Positions 34,903-44,622 of a stretch of DNA of 64,000 bases are shown in pieces. The notes under the pieces were generated by a model that had not been told where the DNA came from, ran no database searches, and worked only from the letters and a program-made list of their open reading frames with translations. A program made the position numbers and the translations under genes. Location of the stretch: contig NZ_BNBY01000002.1 in NCBI RefSeq assembly GCF_014656195.1, positions 342,351 through 406,350 on the forward strand, in the 5' to 3' direction. How positions within the stretch are numbered: position 1 is the first letter of the stretch; each line of letters starts with the position of its first letter. This DNA is from Kitasatospora xanthocidica. Its GTDB lineage: Bacteria > Actinomycetota > Actinomycetes > Streptomycetales > Streptomycetaceae.

Positions 34903-35100
34903 CCCTGCACTGCCCCGCCGGTCCCACCCTGTGACGTCTGCCAGGGCCCGTACCGCGCACCCGTACCCGCAGTCCTGATCTCCCCGCCCCACTCCGGCGC
35001 ACCCCGTGCGCGCCGGGCCGCTCCGTCGGTCCGCGCCCGCTCACCGCCGCCGGACCCGGGCGCACCCCGCCGACGTTCCCGCGCACCCGAGGACGCCTTG

Positions 35101-35640
35101 ATGAGCACGCACACCAGCCTGGACCTCGCCCCCGCCACCCCGACCGGCGCCGTTGCCGCCGCGGAAACCCCCGCGGAAGCCCGGGCCCCGCTCACCCCCA
35201 GCACCCTCCGGGCCATCGTCCGCGAGCTGGCCGAACAGCCCGACCAGTGGATCCACCACGTCCGCCTCTCCACCGAGGAGCGCTGGTACCGGCGCCTGGT
35301 GGCCGATGACGACCACGAGGTGTGGCTGATCAGCTGGCTGCCAGGCCAGTCCACCGGCTTCCACGACCACGGCGGCTCGCGCGGCGCGTTCGCGGTCGCC
35401 CTGGGCGAGCTGGAGGAGCTGTCCCTCGGCGGCCCGGACCAGGGACTGCTGATCCGCCGGGTGCCGGCCGGCACCGCCCGCGCCTTCGGCCCGGAGTACG
35501 TGCACGACGTGCGCAACACCGCGTCCGGGCCGGCCGTCACCCTGCACGCCTACTCGCCCCCGCTGAGCTCGATGGCGCACTACGACCTGCGGGCCGGCGG
35601 GCTCGTCCGCACCTCCGAGGAAGGACCGGAACAATGGTGA
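35101..35640 (+). CDS. Cysteine dioxygenase
   Basis: 179 residues, cupin fold. Iron ligands H88 and H90 are in GFHDHGGSRGAF and H135 in EYVHDVRNT, the 3-His set of cysteine dioxygenase; LPGQSTGFHDHG is the characteristic bacterial CDO strand. It oxidises L-cysteine to cysteine sulfinate in the cytoplasm. ATG 35101 has GAGGA seven bases upstream. It overlaps the rhodanese gene by seven bases and lies behind a cysteine leader peptide, so it is probably induced or attenuated according to cysteine level. Confidence 0.92.
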   Translation: MSTHTSLDLAPATPTGAVAAAETPAEARAPLTPSTLRAIVRELAEQPDQWIHHVRLSTEERWYRRLVADDDHEVWLISWLPGQSTGFHDHGGSRGAFAVALGELEELSLGGPDQGLLIRRVPAGTARAFGPEYVHDVRNTASGPAVTLHAYSPPLSSMAHYDLRAGGLVRTSEEGPEQW

Positions 35641-36020
35641 CCACGATCGACGACCTGGTGGAGCGGGCCCGCGAGGGCGTCCACCGCCCACGCGCCCGGG
35701 AGGCGTACCACGCCCAGCTGGAGGGCGCCCTGCTGGTGGACATCCGTCCGGCGGCGCAGCGGGCGGCCGAGGGGGAGATCCCGGGCTCGCTGATCATCGA
35801 GCGCAATGTGCTGGAGTGGCGGCTCGATCCGACGGGCAGTCACCGGATCCCCGAGGCCTCCGGCTACGACGTCGAGGTGATCGTGGTCTGCTCGGAGGGC
35901 TACGCCTCCAGTCTGGCCGCCGCCTCGCTCCGCGAACTGGGCCTGCACCGGGCGACCGACCTGGACGGCGGCTTCGTCGGGTGGGCGGCGGACGGCCTGC
36001 CGACCCGTCAGGGCGGCTGA
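35634..36020 (+). CDS. Rhodanese-domain sulfurtransferase
   Basis: 128 residues, single rhodanese domain. The active-site cysteine is in VVCSEGYASSLAA, and LVDIRPAAQR plus the C-terminal LDGGFVGWAADGLP fit the family. It would carry sulfane sulfur, complementing cysteine dioxygenase in cysteine/sulfide disposal. The ATG at 35634 lies inside the end of the dioxygenase gene, so translation is coupled. Confidence 0.92.
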   Translation: MVTTIDDLVERAREGVHRPRAREAYHAQLEGALLVDIRPAAQRAAEGEIPGSLIIERNVLEWRLDPTGSHRIPEASGYDVEVIVVCSEGYASSLAAASLRELGLHRATDLDGGFVGWAADGLPTRQGG

Positions 36021-36032
36021 GCCGGGCCGCCC

Positions 36033-36055
36033 GGCGGGGCGGCACCCGCCCCGCC
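36033..36055. terminator. GC hairpin after the rhodanese gene
   Basis: GGCGGGGCGG / CCGCCCCGCC with a three-base CAC loop, 10 perfect pairs, 13 bp after the stop codon. No T-run follows, as is common for actinomycete terminators. Confidence 0.6.
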
Positions 36056-36261
36056 CTCGGCCCCACGGCACACGCCCGGCGGTAAATCAGAGACAGGAGA
36101 TGATGCAGGTCATAGTCTGATCGGAGTTTCCGCCGGTCCGATCCTGGGCAGCCACGCGGGCGGAGGAACGCCCGGCGCGGTCGGTACGCCAAGCGTCACA
36201 GCACCGATCCGCACCGCCGTTTGTCGACAAGCCGCCATCAACCGAACGACCGACCGACACA

Positions 36262-36283
36262 GGCGCCCCCTCCTCCGGGCGCC
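36262..36283 (+). other. Hairpin before the opuCA-like start
   Basis: GGCGCCC and GGGCGCC arms with an eight-base loop, ending five bases before the GAGGAA ribosome binding site. It could affect translation initiation or act as a weak attenuator. Confidence 0.4.
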
Positions 36284-36301
36284 CTGACGAGGAAACACCC
36301 C

Positions 36302-37531
36302 GTGATCAGATTCGAGGGCGCCGGAAAGCGCCACCCCGACGGAACCGTCGCCGTCGAGGGCTTGGACCTTGAGGTCCCCACCGGTCGGATAACCGTCCTG
36401 GTCGGACCGTCCGGCTGCGGCAAGACCACCCTGCTGCGCATGGTCAACCGGATGGTCGAGCCCACCTCAGGCCGGGTGCTGCTGGACGGCACCGACGTCG
36501 CGGAGCTGGAGCCCGCCAAGCTGCGCCGCGGCATCGGGTACGTGATCCAGCAGGCCGGACTCTTTCCGCACCGCAAGGTGATCGACAACATCGCCACCGT
36601 CCCGAACCTGCTCGGCTGGGACCGCAAGAAGGCCCGCGCCCGGGCCGCCGAACTGCTCGAACTGGTCGGGCTCGCGCCCGAGACCGCCAAGCGGTACCCG
36701 TTCCAGCTCTCCGGTGGCCAGCAGCAGCGGGTCGGCGTCGCGCGTGCCCTGGCCGCCGACCCGCCGGTGCTGCTGATGGACGAGCCGTTCAGCGCCGTCG
36801 ACCCGGTCGTCCGCGCCGGACTGCAGGAAGAACTGCTGCGACTGCAGTCGGAGCTGCACAAGACGGTGCTGTTCGTCACCCACGACATCGAGGAGGCCGT
36901 CCGGCTCGGCGACCAGGTGGTGGTGCTGCGCGAACACGGCCGGATCGCCCAGCTGGCCGACCCGCACACGCTGCTCACCACCCCCGCCGACGACGGCGTG
37001 GCCGCCTTCCTCGGCCGCGACCGCGGTCTGCGCGGCCTCGGCCTGCGCCCGGCGAGCGCCATCGCGCTGCGCCCGGTGGGCGACGGCCGCAAGGACGGTC
37101 CCGAAGGCGGGCCCACGGACGGACTCACCCACGGCGGCTGGGAGTTGACCCTGGACGACGAACGCCGGCCGATCGGCTGGATCGACCGCGCCGCCGTCAC
37201 CGCCGAGCTGCACCCGGTCGCCGGGTTCCACCCGGACACCGACACCCTGCGCACCGTGCTGGACGCCGCTGTCCTCTCCCCCGCCGGCGTCGCGGTGGCG
37301 CTGGACACCGAGGGCCGGGCCACCGGCACCGCGAGCCGCGAGGCCGTCCTGGCCGCGCTCGCCCCGGGGTCGTCCCGGCCCGGGGCGGCCAGGCCCGGGG
37401 CGGCCAGGCCCGAGACGGCCAGGCCCGAATCCGGCGGGCCCGGGTCCGGCGGGCCTGTCCGGACCGACAAGCCAGCCACCGGGGACGCCCCGGACGCCGG
37501 CCCCGCGGACGGAGCCCCCGGTGGACGATGA
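36302..37531 (+). CDS. Osmoprotectant/glycine-betaine ABC transporter ATPase (OpuCA/ProV-like)
   Basis: 409 residues. Walker [14 protein letters not shown], signature [15 protein letters not shown] and Walker [14 protein letters not shown], with the QuatAA-family segment [21 protein letters not shown] degenerate CBS-like C-terminal region follows (from IALRPV on). The GTG at 36302 has GAGGAA eight bases upstream; earlier in-frame starts lack a site. The end is a pentapeptide array [15 protein letters not shown] (about 37366-37440). Overlaps the first permease by 11 bp. Confidence 0.92.
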   Translation: MIRFEGAGKRHPDGTVAVEGLDLEVPTGRITVLVGPSGCGKTTLLRMVNRMVEPTSGRVLLDGTDVAELEPAKLRRGIGYVIQQAGLFPHRKVIDNIATVPNLLGWDRKKARARAAELLELVGLAPETAKRYPFQLSGGQQQRVGVARALAADPPVLLMDEPFSAVDPVVRAGLQEELLRLQSELHKTVLFVTHDIEEAVRLGDQVVVLREHGRIAQLADPHTLLTTPADDGVAAFLGRDRGLRGLGLRPASAIALRPVGDGRKDGPEGGPTDGLTHGGWELTLDDERRPIGWIDRAAVTAELHPVAGFHPDTDTLRTVLDAAVLSPAGVAVALDTEGRATGTASREAVLAALAPGSSRPGAARPGAARPETARPESGGPGSGGPVRTDKPATGDAPDAGPADGAPGGR

Positions 37532-38189
37532 ACCGATCGTCCGCTGGTACTGGATCGGCGACCACGTCGGCTACCTCGGCCACCTGCTCGCCGACCACGC
37601 CGTGATCGCCCTCGTCCCGGTGCTCATCGGCCTGCTGCTGGCGATCCCGCTCGGCCTGGCCTGCGCCCGCTTCCCGCGGCTCTACCAACCGCTGTCCGCC
37701 GTCTTCAACATCGTCTACGCGCTGCCCTCGCTGGCCGTGTTCGTGGTGCTGATCCCGTACACCGGGCTCGCGACGCAGGCGACCGTGATGATCCCGCTCA
37801 CCTTCTACGCCCTCGCCGTCCTGCTGCCGACCACGGTGGACGGGCTACGCGCCGTCCCGGACGCCGTCCGGCAGGCCGCCACCGCGATGGGGTACGGGCC
37901 GTGGCACCGGCTGACCTCGGTCGAGCTGCCCGCCGCCGTCCCGTACCTGATCGCCGGGCTCCGGGTCGCGGCGGTGTCCAGCATCTCGCTGGCCAGCGTC
38001 GGGGCGCTGATCGGGCGCGGCGGGCTCGGCTACCTGTTCATCGACGGCTTCCAGCGCACCTTCCCGACCCCGATCGTGGCCGGCATCGCGCTGATCGCCG
38101 TCCTGGCGCTGGCCGTCGACCTGCTGCTGGTGGGCGCCCGGCGGGTGCTCGCGCCCTGGGCCGTCCGGGAGAAGGGGGCGGGCTCGTGA
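37521..38189 (+). CDS. Osmoprotectant ABC transporter permease (OpuCB-like)
   Basis: 222 residues, about six helices. The inner-membrane coupling loop of the family is present as [17 protein letters not shown] and the EAA-type [20 protein letters not shown]. The GTG start at 37521 lies inside the ATPase gene. Works with the second permease, ATPase and binding protein to import betaine, choline or related compatible solutes. Confidence 0.9.
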   Translation: MDDEPIVRWYWIGDHVGYLGHLLADHAVIALVPVLIGLLLAIPLGLACARFPRLYQPLSAVFNIVYALPSLAVFVVLIPYTGLATQATVMIPLTFYALAVLLPTTVDGLRAVPDAVRQAATAMGYGPWHRLTSVELPAAVPYLIAGLRVAAVSSISLASVGALIGRGGLGYLFIDGFQRTFPTPIVAGIALIAVLALAVDLLLVGARRVLAPWAVREKGAGS

Positions 38190-38863
38190 ACTGGCTGACC
38201 TGGCTGGGCGACTTCTTCACCGCCCCCGACCACCGCAGCGGTCCGGACTCGATCGTGCACCGCGTCTCCGAACACCTGCTGCTCTCCGGCGAGGCCCTGC
38301 TGTACGCGGCGCTGCTCGCCGTCCCGCTCGGGCTGCTGATCGGCTACACCGGGCGCGGCGTCACCGTGGTGACCGCGCTCGCCGGCGCCGCCCGCGCCCT
38401 GCCGACCCTCGGCCTGGTGACCCTGGCGGTGCTGCTCGCCGGGGTCGGCGACTCCGCCGTCCTGCTCCCGCTGGTCGCGCTCGCCGCCCCGCCACTGCTG
38501 GTGGCCGCCGTCGAGGGGGTGCGCGGCACCGACCCGGACGTCCGGGACGCCGCGCGCGGCATCGGCCTGACCCACCCCCAGGTGCTGTGGCAGGTCTGCC
38601 TGCCCTCGGCCGCGCCGACCCTGCTGGCGGGCTTCCGCACCGCGACCGTCCAGGTGATCGCGACCGCCACGGTGGCCGCGTACGTCGGGCTGGGCGGGCT
38701 CGGCCGCTACGTGATCGACGGGCTGGCGACCCGCAAGTACGCCGTGACGGTGGGCGGGGCGCTGCTGGTGGTGCTGCTCGCGGTCGCCGCCCAGCTGTTC
38801 TTCTCCCTGCTCGCCCGGTTCGCGCTCCCGCCCGGGGTGCGCGCCCAGCACCGGGCCCGCTGA
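38186..38863 (+). CDS. Osmoprotectant ABC transporter permease (OpuCD-like)
   Basis: 225 residues, about six helices; its coupling loop reads DVRDAARGIGLTHPQVLWQV, and ARALPTLGLVTLAVLLAG matches the OpuCB/OpuCD branch. GTG 38186 overlaps the previous stop by three bases. The pair of non-identical permeases is usual for this importer family. Confidence 0.9.
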   Translation: MNWLTWLGDFFTAPDHRSGPDSIVHRVSEHLLLSGEALLYAALLAVPLGLLIGYTGRGVTVVTALAGAARALPTLGLVTLAVLLAGVGDSAVLLPLVALAAPPLLVAAVEGVRGTDPDVRDAARGIGLTHPQVLWQVCLPSAAPTLLAGFRTATVQVIATATVAAYVGLGGLGRYVIDGLATRKYAVTVGGALLVVLLAVAAQLFFSLLARFALPPGVRAQHRAR

Positions 38864-38903
38864 ACCTCCTCTCCCCATCCTCTCCGGAAGGACATCTGTC
38901 ACC

Positions 38904-39851
38904 ATGTCGACATTGAAGAGAAGCCGACGCGTCGTCGTACTCGGCACCCTCGCCGCACTCGCCCTCGGCGCCACCGCCTGCGGCTCCTCCGGCGGCGACC
39001 CGCTCGGCGGGGGCTCCAGCACCTCGGCGGCGGCGGGCTCGGGCGGCTCGGGCGGCGGCTCCGGATCGACCGTGGTCGTCGGCTCGGCGAACTTCCCGGA
39101 GAACGTCCTGCTCGGCTCGATCTACTCGCAGGCCCTCAAGGCCAAGGGCGTCAAGGTCGAGGAGAAGTTCAACATCGGCAGCCGCGAGGTCCTCTACGGA
39201 CAGCTGCAGAGCGGCAACCTGACCGTCCTGCCCGAGTACAACGGCTCGCTGCTCGCCTACCTGGACGCCAAGTCCACGGCCGTCGACACCAAGGACGTGA
39301 ACGCGGCGCTCGCCAAGGCGCTCCCCGCCACGCTGGGCCTCCTGGACTCCTCCCCCGCCGAGGACAAGGACTCGCTCAGCGTCACCCAGGAGACCGCCGA
39401 CAAGTACAACCTCAAGAGCATCTCCGACCTGGCCGCCAAGGCCGGCGAGTTCGTCCTCGGCGGCCCGCCGGAGTTCAAGAACCGCCGCGAGCAGCAGTTC
39501 AAGGACGTCTACGGGCTGACCTTCAAGGAGTGGAAGCCCACCGCCGACACCACGGCCAACGCGCTCAAGGACGGCAGCATCCAGGTCGGCAACGTGTTCA
39601 CCACCGACCCGAAGATCGGCCAGTACAAGCTCGTCCCGCTGGCCGACCCGAAGAACGTCTTCGGCGCGCAGAACGTCACCCCGCTGGTCAACAAGGCGGG
39701 CGTGGACGCCACCGCGACGGCGGCGCTCAACGCGGTGTCGGCCAAGCTGGACACGGCGGGGCTGTTGGCGCTGATGAAGCGCGTCGCGGTGGACAAGGAG
39801 GACCCGTCGGCCGTGGCCAAGGACTGGCTGAAGTCCAACGGTCTCGGCTGA
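38904..39851 (+). CDS. Osmoprotectant-binding lipoprotein (OpuCC-like)
   Basis: 315 residues. Lipoprotein signal with LALGATAC (Cys about 26), then a Gly/Ser-rich linker, then a type-II periplasmic-binding fold with VVVGSANFPENVLLGSIYSQ and LQSGNLTVLPEYNGSLL, characteristic of the QAT-type glycine-betaine/choline binders. ATG 38904 with AAGGA. It captures the solute outside and feeds it to the permease pair. Confidence 0.92.
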   Translation: MSTLKRSRRVVVLGTLAALALGATACGSSGGDPLGGGSSTSAAAGSGGSGGGSGSTVVVGSANFPENVLLGSIYSQALKAKGVKVEEKFNIGSREVLYGQLQSGNLTVLPEYNGSLLAYLDAKSTAVDTKDVNAALAKALPATLGLLDSSPAEDKDSLSVTQETADKYNLKSISDLAAKAGEFVLGGPPEFKNRREQQFKDVYGLTFKEWKPTADTTANALKDGSIQVGNVFTTDPKIGQYKLVPLADPKNVFGAQNVTPLVNKAGVDATATAALNAVSAKLDTAGLLALMKRVAVDKEDPSAVAKDWLKSNGLG

Positions 39852-39928
39852 CGACCCCGACTGACGGTCTCGGCCGACGGTCTCGACTGACGACCGGGCG
39901 GTATCGCGCTCGGCACGACACGACACAC

Positions 39929-39959
39929 GGCGGCCCGGGGAACCCCTCCCCGGGCCGCC
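39929..39959. terminator. GC hairpin after the binding-protein gene
   Basis: GGCGGCCCGGGG / CCCCGGGCCGCC, 12 perfect pairs around a seven-base loop, between the importer operon and the next lipoprotein gene. Confidence 0.7.
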
Positions 39960-40017
39960 GTCCGTCACCTCCCCGGGACCTTCCCTTCTGCGCCGCGAAC
40001 ATGACACTCTGAGCGCC

Positions 40018-40593
40018 ATGCGCACTCGTCTCCTCGCCGCCACCCTCACGGCACTCGCCGCGGTGAGCCTCGCTGCCTGCTCCAGCTCGGGATCGAGCTC
40101 GGGCAAGGCCACCTCCGCGGCCGGCACCCCCACCGCCACCGCCTCGTCGACCGCCGGCTCGACCGCCGCGCCCACCGACGCCGCCTCGACGCCGGCGGCC
40201 CCCGCGCCCGACACGGCCGCCCCCACGGCCGACGGCGCCACGGGCACGCCCGCACCCGACGCCGCCGCCTCGGGAGCCCCCGCGCCGGCCAAGCCCTCCC
40301 CGCCCGCCGACGCCGGACTGCCGGCCAAGCCCGGCGCCGATCTGACCGGCAAGCTGGTCGCCGCGCTGGACGCGATCGACCCGGCGATCGTCGGCGGCAA
40401 GCCCGAGCAGGCCGTGGACCGGGCGCGCAACCAGTGCCAGTCGATGTACCAGTTCCCCAAGGACAAGGGGAAGCTGGTCGAGCTGGCCAACCAGCGCTTC
40501 ACCACGCCCGACCACCCGCAGGGCTTCGGACCGGACACCGGGGCCAAGATCAACGACGCACTGCGCGCCACCCTCTGCCCGGCGACGCGCTGA
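40018..40593 (+). CDS. Small secreted lipoprotein
   Basis: 191 residues. Signal peptide with LAAC (Cys21), followed by a long Ala/Thr/Pro-rich linker (residues about 30-110) as in cell-wall-spanning lipoproteins, and a compact C-terminal domain (LTGKLVAALDAIDPAIVG ... QCQSMYQFPK ... LCPATR) with two conserved-looking cysteines, reminiscent of DUF732-like domains. Role unknown. ATG 40018; terminated by a strong rho-independent terminator. Confidence 0.82.
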   Translation: MRTRLLAATLTALAAVSLAACSSSGSSSGKATSAAGTPTATASSTAGSTAAPTDAASTPAAPAPDTAAPTADGATGTPAPDAAASGAPAPAKPSPPADAGLPAKPGADLTGKLVAALDAIDPAIVGGKPEQAVDRARNQCQSMYQFPKDKGKLVELANQRFTTPDHPQGFGPDTGAKINDALRATLCPATR

Positions 40594-40631
40594 CCCGCCC
40601 CGAACCGCCCGGTGTCCTGAGCGCCGGGCAG

Positions 40632-40680
40632 CCGTGGCCGCGCCCCACCACTGGGTGCGCGGCCACGGTCTTCGCTTTTT
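40632..40680 (+). terminator. Rho-independent terminator after the lipoprotein gene
   Basis: CCGTGGCCGCGC (40632-40643) pairs perfectly with GCGCGGCCACGG (40657-40668), followed by CTTCGCTTTTT. One of the few classical T-tailed terminators in the window. Confidence 0.9.
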
Positions 40681-40802
40681 CCGGCCCTCTTCGCCCCGGT
40701 CCTCGTCGCCCGGCGCCCCTCTTCCGGAGGTTCGTGTTCCCCCGCACGACGATCCGCCCCCTTCGGGCCCCCGGGCCGTGTGTCGACGAACTGTCAGGTC
40801 TC

Positions 40803-40831
40803 TTGACAGACCAGTGGTCTAGTCCAAACAT
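40803..40831 (+). promoter_or_regulatory. Chitinase promoter with DasR-like box
   Basis: -35 TTGACA (40803-40808) and -10 AAACAT (40826-40831) with a 17-bp spacer. The spacer contains AGTGGTCTAGTCCA (40813-40826), close to the DasR response element consensus TGGTCTAGACCA and to the direct repeats of Streptomyces chitinase promoters. Binding between the boxes would repress until chitin-derived amino sugars release DasR. Confidence 0.65.
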
Positions 40832-41176
40832 AAGCATGTCGATCCGACCGGGATGCACTGTGGGGGTGTGACCACCGGCGGCTGAGGCACTGCCTTGCCC
40901 TGCTCCGCTCCACCCCCGCTCCGTACGGCCGCGCGCATCCGCTCCGCCGCCCGCGTCCACGCACGTCGGTGGGCTTCCGCGTGCCCGCAAGCCCCGGCCC
41001 CGTCGCCCACCACTCCGCTCAGCCCTGCTCCGCGTTCCGCACTGTTCCGTTCCGCACTGTTCCACCCGATCCGGACCTCCGGGCCGGGGGCGCACGGTCG
41101 ACCCCACACGGCCGCCGTGCCCCGGCCCGTTCGCGCGTCCCCAACGTCCTGCCCCACCACGTCTGTTGGAGAATCC
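40832..41176. other. Long 5-prime leader of the chitinase gene
   Basis: About 340 bp between the inferred promoter and the ATG, no gene. It contains a 15-bp direct repeat, CGTTCCGCACTGTTC twice in tandem (41032-41061). Confidence 0.5.
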
Positions 41177-42919
41177 ATGCGTCTTCGCAGAGCAATCCAG
41201 GCCGCGCTGACGGCCTGCGCCACACTGGCCGCCTCGGCCGGGCTGGTCGCCGTCGGGACCGGCACCGCCCAGGCCGCCACCCCGCTCCCCAACCGGGTCT
41301 TCGCCCCCTACTTCGAGGCCTGGACCGGCCAGAGCCCGGCCCAGCTGGCCGCGCAGTCCGGCGCCAAGCACCTGACCATGGCGTTCCTGCAGGCCGCCAC
41401 CAAGGGCTCCTGCACGCCGTACTGGAACGGCGACTCCTCCATGCCGGTGTCCTCCGCGACCTTCGGTGCCGACATCGCGACCATCCGCGCCAACGGCGGG
41501 GACGTGATCCCGTCCTTCGGCGGTTACACCGCCGACAACACCGGCACCGAACTCGCCGACAGCTGCACCGATGTCAACCAGATCGCGGCCGCCTTCGAGA
41601 ACGTCATCACGACGTACGACATCAGCCGGATCGACCTCGACATCGAGGACAACTCGCTGACCAACACCGGCGGCATCGACCGCCGCAACAAGGCGATCAA
41701 GCTGGTGCAGGACTGGGCCGCCACCAAGGGGCGGACCATCCAGTTCTCCTACACCCTGCCGACCACCACCAGCGGGCTCGCCGACAGCGGCCTCGCGGTG
41801 CTGCGGAACGCGGTCAGCAACAACGCGCGGATCGACGTCGTCAACATGATGACCTTCGACTACTACGACAACACCGCCCACGACATGGCGGCCGACACCC
41901 AGACCTCCGCGCAGGGCCTCTACAACCAGCTCGCCCGGCTCTACCCGTCCAAGACCCCCGCCCAGCTGTGGGGTTCGATCGGGATCACCGAGATGATCGG
42001 CGTCGACGACTTCGGTCCGGCCGAGACCTTCACCCTGGCCAACGCCACCACCGTGTACAACTGGGCGGTCTCCAAGGGCATCAACACCCTGTCCTTCTGG
42101 GCACTCCAGCGCGACAACGGCGGCTGCCCGGGCACCAAGGGCGACGACAACTGCTCCGGGATCGCCCAGAACACCTGGGACTTCACCCACGTCTTCGCGC
42201 CGTTCACCAGCGGCACGACGGTGACCAACGACTTCTCGGTCTCCGCCGGCCCGAACTCCGGTACGGTCAAGCCCGGTTCGTCCGCCTCCGCGACCATCGC
42301 CACGGCCGTGACGGCGGGTTCGGCACAGAGCGTCAACCTCTCGGTCAGCGGAGCCCCGGCCGGCGTCACCGCCACCGTCACCCCCGGCACCGTCACCGCC
42401 GGAAACAGCGCCACGCTCAACATCACCACCACCTCGTCGGTGACGCCCGGCAGCTACCCGCTGACCGTGACCGCCACCGCGCCGTCCGGCACCCACACCG
42501 CGACCTACACGCTGACCGTCACCGGGACCACCCCGACGACCGGTCTGGTCAACGGTGACCTGGAGACCGGCAGCCTGGCCCCGTGGAACTGCCAGAGCGG
42601 CGGCGCCGTGGTCTCCACCCCGGCCCACTCCGGCACCCACGCCCTGCAGGCGGCAGCCACCGCCGGCCAGACCGGCGAGTGCACCCAGACCGTCACCCTG
42701 AAGCCCAACACCAGCTACACGCTGACCGGCTGGGTGCAGGGCAACTACGCCTACGTGGGCGTCAACGGCGGTGCCACGGCCAGCTCCTGGGCCAGCTCCG
42801 GCAGCTGGACGAAGCTGTCCGTCCCCTTCACCACCGGCGCCTCCGGCACCGTCACCGTGTACCTGCACGGCTGGTACGGCCAGGGCAACGTGTTCGGGGA
42901 CGACTTCTCGATCGCGTGA
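41177..42919 (+). CDS. Secreted GH18 chitinase with C-terminal carbohydrate-binding modules
   Basis: 580 residues. Signal peptide ending about residue 34 (GTAQAATP). GH18 catalytic domain with FAPYFEAW, SFGGY and the active-site IDLDIED (Asp-x-Asp-x-Glu), and YTLPTTTSG. After the catalytic domain comes an Ig-like/NPDBM-type repeat region (about 355-455, SVNLSVSGAPAG and SYPLTVTATAP) and a CBM-like beta-sandwich beginning LVNGDLETGSLAPWNC. The ATG at 41177 has TTGGAG seven bases upstream. Degrades chitin outside the cell; the promoter has a DasR-type site. Confidence 0.92.
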   Translation: MRLRRAIQAALTACATLAASAGLVAVGTGTAQAATPLPNRVFAPYFEAWTGQSPAQLAAQSGAKHLTMAFLQAATKGSCTPYWNGDSSMPVSSATFGADIATIRANGGDVIPSFGGYTADNTGTELADSCTDVNQIAAAFENVITTYDISRIDLDIEDNSLTNTGGIDRRNKAIKLVQDWAATKGRTIQFSYTLPTTTSGLADSGLAVLRNAVSNNARIDVVNMMTFDYYDNTAHDMAADTQTSAQGLYNQLARLYPSKTPAQLWGSIGITEMIGVDDFGPAETFTLANATTVYNWAVSKGINTLSFWALQRDNGGCPGTKGDDNCSGIAQNTWDFTHVFAPFTSGTTVTNDFSVSAGPNSGTVKPGSSASATIATAVTAGSAQSVNLSVSGAPAGVTATVTPGTVTAGNSATLNITTTSSVTPGSYPLTVTATAPSGTHTATYTLTVTGTTPTTGLVNGDLETGSLAPWNCQSGGAVVSTPAHSGTHALQAAATAGQTGECTQTVTLKPNTSYTLTGWVQGNYAYVGVNGGATASSWASSGSWTKLSVPFTTGASGTVTVYLHGWYGQGNVFGDDFSIA

Positions 42920-42935
42920 GCGGAGCCGGGAAACC

Positions 42936-43047
42936 GGTGACTGGTGACTGGTGACTGGTAACCGGGAACGAATGACAGATGACAGCTGACAGATTTCAAC
43001 ATCTGTCAGCTGTCATCTGTTATCTGTTATCCGTCTGCCGTCCGCTG
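42936..43047. repeat. Heptad-phased palindromic element, copy 5
   Basis: Begins with three exact GGTGACT heptads, then GGTAACC, GGGAACG, AATGACA, GATGACA, GCTGACA, GATTTCA and, after the centre, ACATCTG, TCAGCTG, TCATCTG, TTATCTG, TTATCCG, TCTGCCG, TCCGCTG. Core hairpin: 42976-42994 with 43001-43019 (19 bp perfect, six-base loop). Lies between the convergent chitinase and MFS genes; shows that the 7-bp period continues even where the CAG motif has decayed. Confidence 0.87.
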
Positions 43048-43074
43048 CCTTCCGTCCCGCGCGCCCGGCGCTCG

Positions 43075-44360
43075 TCAGCGACCCGCCGTCACCGGGTTCG
43101 CCGCCGTCCGCCCCGGCCGGCACAGCCCCAGGTACGCCGCCGTCGCGAGCACCCCGCAGGCCAGGACCCCCAGCGCGAGCAGGACCGCCGACGGTCGTCC
43201 CCCGAGGCTGCTCAGCGGGGCGACCACCGCGCCGGCCAGGAAGTTGCCCGTCCCGAGCAGTGCCGACGCCGTCCCCGCCACCTGGGGCTCGACCAGGCCG
43301 AGCGCCTGCGCGGCGGTGTTCGGCAGGACGACGCCCAGGCTGCCCATCATCACGAACAGCGGCGGGCAGAAGCCGACCAGCCCGAAGTCCCACACCGTGG
43401 TCAGCAGCACCAGCGCCACCCCGGCGACGACGGCGGCCGCGAGCCCGCCCAGCATCAGCGCCCGCGGCGTGAAGCGCGGCGCCAGCAGCCGCCCGTTCAC
43501 CTGTGTCATCACCACGAGCGCCACCGAGTTCAGCCCGAACAGCAGGCTGTAGGTCTGCGGAGAGACCTGGTAGACGTGCTGGAGCACCGTCGACGAGCCG
43601 CTGATGTAGCCGAACAGCGCCCCGAAGGCGAGGGAACTGGTCAGCGCGAGCCCCAGGAACGGCAGGTTGCGCAGCAGCCGCCCCATCGTCCGCAGGGTCG
43701 AGCCGACCCCGCCGCCGTGCCGGGCCTGCGCCGGCAGCGTCTCGCGCAGCGCCCCGAACGCGGCCAGGGTGAGCAGCAGGCCGAGGGCGGTGAGCACGCC
43801 GAAGGTGCCGCGCCAGGAGGTGAACCGCATCAGCTGCGCGCCGATGATCGGGGCGAGGATCGGCGCCAGCCCGGATATCAGGGCGATCGAGGCGAGGAAG
43901 CGCAGCAGCGCGACGCCCTGGAAGCGGTCCCGGGCGACGGCCCGGCCGATCACCAGCCCGGCCGAGCCGGCGGCGCCCTGGACGAAGCGGGCGGCGATCA
44001 GCACCGACAGGTTCGGGGCGAGCACGCACACCACGCTGGACACGGTGTAGAGGAGGAGTCCCACGAGCAGCGGCGGGCGGCGCCCGAAGCGGTCGCTGAA
44101 CGGTCCGAACAGCAGCTGCCCGGCCGCGACCCCGAGCATCGAGAAGGTGAGGGTGAGCTGGACGGCGGCCGGTTCGGCGGCGAGGTCGTCCGCGATCGAG
44201 GGCAGGCCGGGGAGGTAGAGGTCGGTGGTGAGCGGTCCGAGCGCGGTGAGACCGCCCAGCACGGCGATCGTGGCCCGGCCGATGCCGGTCTGGCCGGTGG
44301 GGGGGCGGTGGCGGCAGCGGTCGACGTGTCGTCGGCGGGGCCGACGGTCGGGCCGGGCAT
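43075..44360 (-). CDS. Bcr/CflA-type MFS drug exporter, apparent frameshift in N-terminal region
   Basis: Twelve-helix MFS protein. GLTALGPLTTDLYLPGLPSI and FGPFSDRFGRRPPLLVG are the motifs of Bcr/CflA multidrug exporters. A strong start (GAGGAG then ATG at 44360, MPGPTVGPADD) is in a different frame from the transporter body: at a run of seven G (44299-44305) the two frames meet, and one added base would join them into a 428-residue protein. Either a true inactivating or phase-variable deletion, or a homopolymer undercall. In the body frame no well-placed start with a ribosome binding site is seen. Length then matches the family. Confidence 0.82.
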
Positions 44361-44622
44361 GGCTCTCCTCACGGACGGGGGTGACGACGGGTTCGTTCGC
44401 GTTCCGTCCTATCGCAGCCCGGTCGGGTTTCGACAGCAGGGGTGCACCCAGTATGTCCGCCGTACGCAGCCGGCGGTGTCCCGTGCCCGTACGACGGCGG
44501 CCCGCCCGCACCTTCCGGTGCCCGGCGGGCCGCTTGGTCGTCCATGGTCCGGCGCGTGATGGTCCGGCGCGTGCCCGGTACCGAGGGCTCGTGCTCCGTG
44601 CCGAGAGATCAGTGCCGAGGGC

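Noticed and set aside
36085..36125. ATGA-N6-TCAT dyad before the osmoprotectant operon
   Set aside because: Short and imperfectly placed; I could not link it to a promoter with confidence.
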